DNA of 64,000 bases from Microbispora rosea (GTDB lineage Bacteria > Actinomycetota > Actinomycetes > Streptosporangiales > Streptosporangiaceae): NCBI RefSeq assembly GCF_900156315.1, contig NZ_FTNI01000021.1:1-64000 (forward strand), given 5' to 3'. Position 1 is the stretch's first letter. Each line of letters starts with the position of its first letter. The translations under genes were made by a program, and so were the position numbers. The notes below the pieces were generated by a model. The model made no database searches and was not told the origin of the DNA. It saw only the letters and a list, made by a program, of their open reading frames with translations. This document shows positions 9,708 to 16,200 of the stretch, piece after piece.

Positions 9708-11804
9708 TCAGCCGTTCCCCGAGTCGAGCAGGGCGTCGATCTCCTCGTCCGACAGGCCCGCGAGCTCGTCGAGCAGCCCGGCCAGCTCCTCGTCGTCGGC
9801 GTCGGCCAGCTGCCGCTCCTCGATCGCCTTGGCGACCTCCGCGACGGTGAACGAGGTGGTGTAGAGGGTGTCGAAGGGCAGCTCGACGCCGAACTCGGCA
9901 CGCACCCGCGCCATGAACTGCACCAGCCGCAGCGAGTGGCCGCCGAGTTGGAAGAAGCCGTCGCTCACCGAGGTCGGCGCCACGTCGAGCAGCTCGGCCC
10001 ACATGCGCATGACGGTCGCCTCGACGGGGCTCGCTCCCGCCACCTCCGTCACGGGACGGGCGGCCCGCATGGCGTCGAGGATCGCGTCGGCGCCGGTCAG
10101 CCGGGTCGCGATCCGTTCGACGGCCGCCCATCCCGCGGAGGCGGCGGCGTCGACGGATCCGGCGGGTCCGGTGGTCCCGGCGGGCCCCGCTGCCCTCTCC
10201 TCAGCAGGGCCCGGCGTGTGGACGACGGCGGCCGCGTCGGCCGCGTCGAGGACGTACCAGGCCGCCTCCTCGCCGTCGTACGGCTCCACCGTCGCCGGCA
10301 GAGCGGCGAGGAAGTCCCTGGCCGGCTGGTTGCGCTCGGTCGCCCGGAACGCCAGGGCCACCCGGGCGAGGCCGCGCTCGCGCGCGAGCGCCCCCAGGTG
10401 CGCGAGCATGCGGTGCTCCACCCCGCGCCCGAGCGCCCGGCAGCTGAGCAGGAACGCGCCGGCGCCCAGCGTGTCCCCCTCCGTACGCACGTCGGTGAGG
10501 CCGACGACGCCGTAGTCCCCGAAACGGTCGCTCACGTCCACGACGAACTTCTCGTCGCCGTCCAGGCGACGCACCCCGGAGAGGTTGAACTGGTTGGTCC
10601 GCTCGGCGAGCTGTGCGGCCCGGGCCTCGTGCTCGGGACCGGCCGGGGTGATGGTCACCCGCAGATCGAGCGTGGCGAAGAAGTCGGCGAGGGACATCTC
10701 GCCCCTGGCCTGCTCTCGCTGCCGTTCCTCCTGGTAGCGCCGGGTGCGCTCGCGGTCGGCCTCGGTGACCGCGAGCAGGTCGAGAGGCCAGCAGTGCCGC
10801 AGGAAGGCCGCCGCCTCCGCGGCGTCCGCCGGGAGCCTGAGGGTCAGCACCTCGGGGCAGCCGGCCCGGACCTCGGCGCACTCGACCGGGCTGTCGTCGA
10901 GGAAGACGAAGGAGTCGAGCCCGAGGTCGAGCTCGGCGGCGAGCGACCGCAGCGCCTGCGACTTGGCCTCCCACCCGACGCGCATCGCCGCGACGTCGTC
11001 CAGGCCGACCGGCAGCTCCGGGTGCCGGGCGAACACCTCGCGGACGTCCTTCTCCTCGTTCTTGCTGCACAGGCACAGCAGCCTGCCCGCGGCGACCTGG
11101 CGGGCCAGCTCCCGCCAGATCTCCATCCGCTCCGGGCCGATGACCACGCCGTCGGGGCCGTCCTCGCCGACCACGCCATCCCAGAGCGTGCCGTCGCAGT
11201 CCACGGCGACGACCTTGGGACGGGGGGTGGTCATGGCGTGCAGGCGGCGGACGGCCGCGGCGGCCAGCGCGGCGAAGTAGCGGTCGGTGTAGGGCACGTT
11301 GCCGGTCCGGTCGGCGAAGGCGTCGTGGACGGCCTCCGGCGCCGGTTCGTACGGCTCGGCGGAGGTGAGCACGGAGACGGCCCGGTCGCCCTCGAACGCC
11401 CGGGCCAGTTTGGAGGCGAGGCGCGCGTGCGCCTCGGGAGAGCCGTGCTCGGGTGAGGGAGGGCAGACGACGAGCACGTGCGGCGTGCCGGACGCGCGCG
11501 CCGAGGTGCGCAAGGCGGCGGCGAGGTCGGTGGCGACGGCCTCCACCTCGTCGAGCCCGTCCTGCCCGGCGACCATGTTTTCAGCGACCATGTCCTCCGC
11601 CCGGACCAGCACGACGGCGGCGCCGGCCCGGCCGAGCACGCTGCCCGAGTCGAGGAGCGAGGGGAAGACCTGGTCGTACGGAGCGAAGGCGACGGCCTCC
11701 TCGGCGTCTCCCTCGGCGTCGAGTTCGGCGAGCCAGAACCGCAGGGCGTCCCCGAGCGGCTCGGCGGTGAAGGTCGCGGCGACCCCAACCCCGATCTTGT
11801 TCAC
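9708..11804 (-). CDS. FkbH-type HAD/glyceryl transferase with C-terminal carrier domain
   Basis: This 698-residue protein has three parts. Residues about 1-190 are the N-terminal domain of FkbH-like proteins (FAPYDQVFPSLLDSGS). Residues about 198-535 are the HAD-IIIC/FkbH core: DCDGTLWDG with Asp202, LCLCSKNEEKD with the Cys that in family members carries the acyl group, FVFLDDSPVE, ERTNQFNLSG and DYGVVGL. Residues about 585-665 are a phosphopantetheine carrier domain (LGGHSLRL, attachment Ser624), followed by an acidic NRPS-like end. Known FkbH proteins dephosphorylate 1,3-bisphosphoglycerate and place a glyceryl unit on a carrier protein. Here enzyme and carrier are fused. The start is GTG with AAAGGGA upstream. 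Confidence 0.9.
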   Translation of the reverse strand: MNKIGVGVAATFTAEPLGDALRFWLAELDAEGDAEEAVAFAPYDQVFPSLLDSGSVLGRAGAAVVLVRAEDMVAENMVAGQDGLDEVEAVATDLAAALRTSARASGTPHVLVVCPPSPEHGSPEAHARLASKLARAFEGDRAVSVLTSAEPYEPAPEAVHDAFADRTGNVPYTDRYFAALAAAAVRRLHAMTTPRPKVVAVDCDGTLWDGVVGEDGPDGVVIGPERMEIWRELARQVAAGRLLCLCSKNEEKDVREVFARHPELPVGLDDVAAMRVGWEAKSQALRSLAAELDLGLDSFVFLDDSPVECAEVRAGCPEVLTLRLPADAAEAAAFLRHCWPLDLLAVTEADRERTRRYQEERQREQARGEMSLADFFATLDLRVTITPAGPEHEARAAQLAERTNQFNLSGVRRLDGDEKFVVDVSDRFGDYGVVGLTDVRTEGDTLGAGAFLLSCRALGRGVEHRMLAHLGALARERGLARVALAFRATERNQPARDFLAALPATVEPYDGEEAAWYVLDAADAAAVVHTPGPAEERAAGPAGTTGPAGSVDAAASAGWAAVERIATRLTGADAILDAMRAARPVTEVAGASPVEATVMRMWAELLDVAPTSVSDGFFQLGGHSLRLVQFMARVRAEFGVELPFDTLYTTSFTVAEVAKAIEERQLADADDEELAGLLDELAGLSDEEIDALLDSGNG

Positions 11805-11824
11805 TGCGGTGTCCCTTTCGAGAG

Positions 11825-11852
11825 CGCGGTCAGTCGGACGCGGTCAGTCGGA
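11825..11852. repeat. 14-bp tandem duplication at the oxygenase stop codon
   Basis: CGCGGTCAGTCGGA occurs twice in direct succession. The right copy contains the stop codon of the SyrP-like gene (TCA at 11844-11846 on this strand). It looks like a recent slippage event that lengthened the spacer before the FkbH-like gene; no function is evident. Confidence 0.7.
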
Positions 11853-12770
11853 CATGGCGACGAGGATGCGGCGGGAGCCGGTGAAGGGCCTGCGGCCGTG
11901 CCCGACCAGCACGTTGTCGATCAACAGCAGGTCGCCCTCCCGCCAGTCGACGTCCACCGCGTTGTCCAGACCCCGGTCGCGCACCTGGATCACGTACTCG
12001 CCGGGGATCGGGGCGCCGTCGGGGAACGCCACCGACTGGGGCAGCTCCTCCGGCGGCATGAGTTCGGCGAGCATGGCGGCGGCCTCGTCGCCGATCGAGG
12101 CGGGGTGCCACTGGTCGGCCTGGTTGAACCACACCTCGGCACCGGTCACGGGATGCCGGGTGGTGGCCGGCCTGACCTGAGAGATCCGCACGCCGCCGTC
12201 GGGCCGCCACTGCCAGTCCGCGCCGATGCCGTCGAGGAATCCGGCCACCTCGTCGCGGTCCTCGGTCTCGAAGGTCTCCTGCCAGCTCTTGCCGAGCCCC
12301 CGGCCGGCGTGCAGGTTCTGGGTGTAGCGCACGCCCTTGGCGAAGGCCTCCCTGACCTCGTCGTCGAGCGACTCCAGCCAGCGCACGCCGTCCACGACGG
12401 GGGTGGCCCCGCCGGTCTCGGCCGCCTTCTCGCAGTAGAACAGCAGCCGGGAGGGCCAGGTGGCGGAGTACGACAGCTCGTTGTGCATGGAGATCGTGTA
12501 CTCGGGCGGATACTCGGTCGAGGTGTAGACGTTGCCGCCGACCTTGGTGCGGGGCGAGTTGCCGTGGACGTACGCCAGGCGGCTGGGCAGCAGCATGTCC
12601 ATGACGGGATCGAGGGTCTCGGGCGTGACGCCGAACCCCCGGAAGACGAGCGCCTTCTCGCGGACCAGCAGGTCGCCCACGGGCAGTTCGCGCAGCCGTT
12701 CCATCAGCCCCTCAGGCGTGGCGGCGGAGCCGTCCGGGGCTATTTCCAGGGGCTTCCAGAAGTCGTCCAT
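11844..12770 (-). CDS. Fe(II)/2-oxoglutarate oxygenase, TauD/SyrP/AsnO-like
   Basis: The 308-residue protein belongs to the TauD/TfdA superfamily branch that includes SyrP (carrier-bound Asp beta-hydroxylase) and AsnO (Asn beta-hydroxylase of CDA biosynthesis). The iron motif is in SMHNELSYS (His and Glu, about residues 105-113). The distal His and the 2-oxoglutarate-binding Arg are in VGHGRRPFTGSRRILVAM near the C-terminus. It probably hydroxylates the beta-carbon of an amino acid, free or carrier-bound. The ATG at 12770 has a near-perfect AGGAGG site 6 bases upstream. It is the first gene of the leftward operon, divergent from the NRPS. Asn/Asp as substrate is inferred from the NRPS code. 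Confidence 0.88.
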   Translation of the reverse strand: MDDFWKPLEIAPDGSAATPEGLMERLRELPVGDLLVREKALVFRGFGVTPETLDPVMDMLLPSRLAYVHGNSPRTKVGGNVYTSTEYPPEYTISMHNELSYSATWPSRLLFYCEKAAETGGATPVVDGVRWLESLDDEVREAFAKGVRYTQNLHAGRGLGKSWQETFETEDRDEVAGFLDGIGADWQWRPDGGVRISQVRPATTRHPVTGAEVWFNQADQWHPASIGDEAAAMLAELMPPEELPQSVAFPDGAPIPGEYVIQVRDRGLDNAVDVDWREGDLLLIDNVLVGHGRRPFTGSRRILVAMSD

Positions 12771-12916
12771 GCGTCCTCCTTCTGCGCGGGATCCGGCCGC
12801 GGCCGAGCACGGGGAAAAGGTCGAATTAAGGAGGCAGGCGGGCCCTCGAATAAGCGGCGCTCCTGCGGATAGAGATTCCGGCGGCCAACATAGAACCCGG
12901 ATCGGGTTACGCGCAA

Positions 12917-12928
12917 GAAACATGTTTC
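12917..12928. promoter_or_regulatory. Palindrome GAAACATGTTTC, possible operator
   Basis: A perfect 12-bp palindrome lies 147 bases upstream of the oxygenase start, inside the divergent control region. It could be a regulator site for the leftward operon, but it matches no operator I can name with confidence. Confidence 0.35.
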
Positions 12929-13082
12929 ATCGGTTCGCTCGACGGCGTCAGTCAAATTCTCCGACATTGATCTGTGTCTGCCGGCAATGCCGACGGCTAC
13001 TCATGTTTCGCCACCCGGGAGCGATGACGGAAGGTCGATTTCCCAATACCCAGCGCAATTGATCGCAGGTGGAAGTGAGGCT

Positions 13083-13112
13083 TGCGTTACCCAGCGTGCG
13101 TCCCGTATCGTA
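13083..13112 (+). promoter_or_regulatory. Possible sigma-70-type promoter of the NRPS gene
   Basis: TTGCGT at 13083 and TATCGT at 13107 are separated by 18 bases. Transcription would start near 13119, placing the CelR/CebR operator about 10-20 bases downstream of the start, a position suited to repression. This is pattern matching only. Confidence 0.35.
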
Positions 13113-13127
13113 AAATAATCACTTTCG

Positions 13128-13141
13128 TGGGAGCGCTCCCA
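13128..13141. promoter_or_regulatory. Perfect CelR/CebR (cellobiose repressor) operator
   Basis: TGGGAGCGCTCCCA, extendable to a 16-bp palindrome with the flanking G and C, is exactly the operator of the LacI-family repressors CelR of Thermobifida fusca and CebR of Streptomyces. These release DNA when cellobiose or cello-oligosaccharides bind. It lies 137 bases before the NRPS start codon. No celR/cebR gene is in the window. Confidence 0.85.
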
Positions 13142-13278
13142 CGCATCTCGGCTCGAAACGCGGCGAGATACGCGGTGACGTCCTGCGGAATCGACGATCA
13201 AGCGTTTTCTGGTTCAACCACTTTTCTGCGTGGTCAGCTGGTCCTGCGCATTGTTTGGCGCAGAGAGGAGAACGCTCG

Positions 13279-16200
13279 GTGACGATAACGCCGACGACTG
13301 AGAACGAGCATCTAATAGCTTCGCTTTCCCCACGCAGGCAGGAGGCCCTGCGCCGGCTCCTGGCCGCCAAGGCCGCCAGGGCCGCCGCCGCGACCGCGAT
13401 CGCCCCGCGCGGCGGAGGGCCCGCCCCCTGCTCCTACGAGCAGACCCAGATGTGGCTCGGGGCACGGTTCGCCGAGGGCGCACCCGCGCCCAACGCCACG
13501 ATCGGCCTGCGGCTCACCGGCCCGCTCGACGTCCGGGCCCTGACCGTCGCCCTGGACAGCCTGGTCGAACGCCACGAGATCCTGCGCACGGTCTACGAGG
13601 GCGACGGGCACGAACCCCGGCAGATCGTCCTCGACCCCGGGCCCGCGCCGCTCGACGTCGTCGACCTGCGGGAGCTGCCGGAGGCCGAGCGGGAGGCCCG
13701 GGCCCGGGAGATCACGTCCAGGGCCGCCGTCGAACGCTTCGACCTGGAGGCCGGGCCGGTCCACCGTACGACGCTGGTCCGGCTGGCCGACGAGGACCAC
13801 GTGCTGATGTTCGTCTGCCACCACATCGCGTGCGACGGGTGGTCGGTCGGCATCATCGTGGACGAGCTGACCAGCGTGTACGCGACCGCCCACGAGGGAC
13901 GGCCCGCCGAGGTGGCCACGCCCCCGCTCCAGTACGCCGACTACGCGGCCTGGTCGCGACGTGAGCTGACCGGCGAGCAGCGCGAGCGGCGGCTCGACTA
14001 CTGGCGCGACCGGCTCGACGGCGCGAGCGCGGTGGAGCTGCCCATCGCGCGGGACGGCCAGGCCGCCACCGAGGGCAACCGGAGCGACTGCCACCTGTTC
14101 ACGCTGCCGGACGAGGTCCTGCGGGCGCTGCAGGAGGCCGGCGGCCCCGGAACCACCCCGTTCGTGGCCCTGCTCACGGTCTTCTCGATGCTGCTCGCGC
14201 GCTACACCGGGCAGGGCGACCTGACGATCGCCACGGTGAACGGCGGGCGCCGCCGGGTGGAGCTGGAGCCCGTGCTGGGCTGCTTCGTCAACGCCCTGCC
14301 GCTGCGCGCCGACCTGTCCGGCGACCCCTCGTTCCGGCAGGCGGCGGCCGGGGTCCGGCGCAGGCTAGGCGAGGCGCTCGCCAACCACCTGCCGTTCTCG
14401 GAGCTGGCCGGGGCGCTGAGCGACCGGGACGCCCGCAATTTCTCGCTGTCGACCGTCGGCTTCTCGCTGCGCGTCTTCCGCGACCAGCGCGGGAGCTGGC
14501 CCGAGCTGGAGGCGTCGGTCTGGGAGCACGAGGTCGACGACTTCACCTACGACCTCGCGCTGCTGGTGCACCTGAACGGCGCCGGCGACCCCGAGCTCTA
14601 CCTGACCTACCAGAAGGACCGGTTCGACGCGGACGCCGTCGCCCGGATGGCCGGGCACTACCGGGCGCTGGCCGAGCGGATCGCCGCCGCCCCGGACACC
14701 CCGCTGGCGGGCCTGGAACTGCTCACCGACGCCGAGCGCGACCTCGTCCTCGGGACGTGGAACGACTCGGCGCGGCCGTACCCGGACGCGGCCCTGCCCG
14801 AGCTGCTGGAGCGCCACGCGGGCTCCGACGCGGTCGCGGTCTCCTTCGAGGGCCGCACGACCACGTACGCCGAGCTGCACGCCCGCGCCAACCAGGTCGC
14901 CCACCTGCTGCGCGAGCGGGGCATCGGCCCGGAGGACACGGTCGGCGTGCTGCTCGACCGGAGCCCGGATCTCATCGCCTGCCTGCTGGGCGTATGGAAG
15001 GCGGGCGCGGCCTACCTGCCGATGGATCCCAAGTTCCCCGCGCAGCGCGTCCGCGACATGCTGTCGATCGCCGCGACCCCGCTGGTCCTGACCTCGGCGG
15101 GCTACACGCACCTTTTCGACGGCGCCGACGCGCTGGACGACGTCGTGGACGTGGAGAGCGGCGTGCTCGACGACCGGCCGAGCGACCCTGTGGGCGTGCC
15201 GTACGACATCGACCGGCTGGCCTACGTGATCTTCACGTCGGGGTCGACCGGCAAGCCGAAGGGCGTGCAGGTCACCCACCGCGGGCTGGTGAACCACGTG
15301 TGGTGGGCCGTCGAGGACCTGGCTTCCCAGGGCGACGGCGGCGCGCCGCTGTTCGGCTCGGTGGCGTTCGACCTCGTGGTGCCCAACCTCTGGGCGCCGC
15401 TCGTCACCGGTCAGCGGGTCACCGTGCTGCCGCAGGACTTCGACATGGGCGAGCTGGGCGCGCTGCTCGTGGCGGGCGGGCCGTACGGCTTCATCAAGTG
15501 CACCCCCGGGCACCTGGAGGTGCTCGGTCACCAGATCGACGCTCGGCAGGCCGCCGCGCTCGCCGGCAAGATCGTCGTCGCGGGTGAGGCGCTGCCCGGT
15601 TCCATGGCCAACCGGTGGCTGGAGATGCTCGGACCGGGCCGGCTGATCAACGAGTACGGCCCCACCGAGGCGTCGGTCGGCACCTGTATCTATCCCGTGC
15701 GGGACGCCCAGCTCGTGGAGGTCGTCCCGATCGGGCGCCCGCTGCCCAACATGAAGATGTACGTCCTGGACGCCAACCGGCGGCTGCAGCCGGTCGGCGT
15801 GCCGGGCGAGCTGTACGTCGGCGGCGTGGGCGTCACCCGCGGTTACATGAACCGGCCGGACCTCACCGAGGAGCGGTTCCTGCCGGATTCTTTCAATCCC
15901 GGGGGCCGGATGTACCGCACCGGCGACCGGGTGACCTGGACCCGCGACGGGATCGTGGCCTTCCTCGGCCGGTTCGACGACCAGGTGAAGATCCGCGGCT
16001 ACCGCATCGAGCTGGACGAGGTGCGCGCGGCCGTCCTCGATCACCCCGGCGTGCGCGACGCGGTCGTCGCCGTGCACGCGTTCACCCCCGAGGACAAGCG
16101 GCTCGTCGCCTACTACGTCCCCACCGGTCCTGAGTTGTCCGAGCTGGCGGACCACTGCGCGGAACGGCTGCCGGGATACATGGTCCCGTCGGTGTTCGTA

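Larger units (their letters stand above)
12771..13278. promoter_or_regulatory. Divergent control region of the biosynthetic locus
   Basis: These 508 bases contain no convincing gene and are noticeably more AT-rich than the flanks. They hold the divergent promoters for the leftward oxygenase-FkbH-GT-SDR operon and the rightward NRPS-MFS gene. Three sites are listed separately: a 12-bp palindrome, a possible promoter and a perfect CelR/CebR operator. The NRPS ribosome site GAGAGGAG sits at 13263-13270. Confidence 0.75.
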
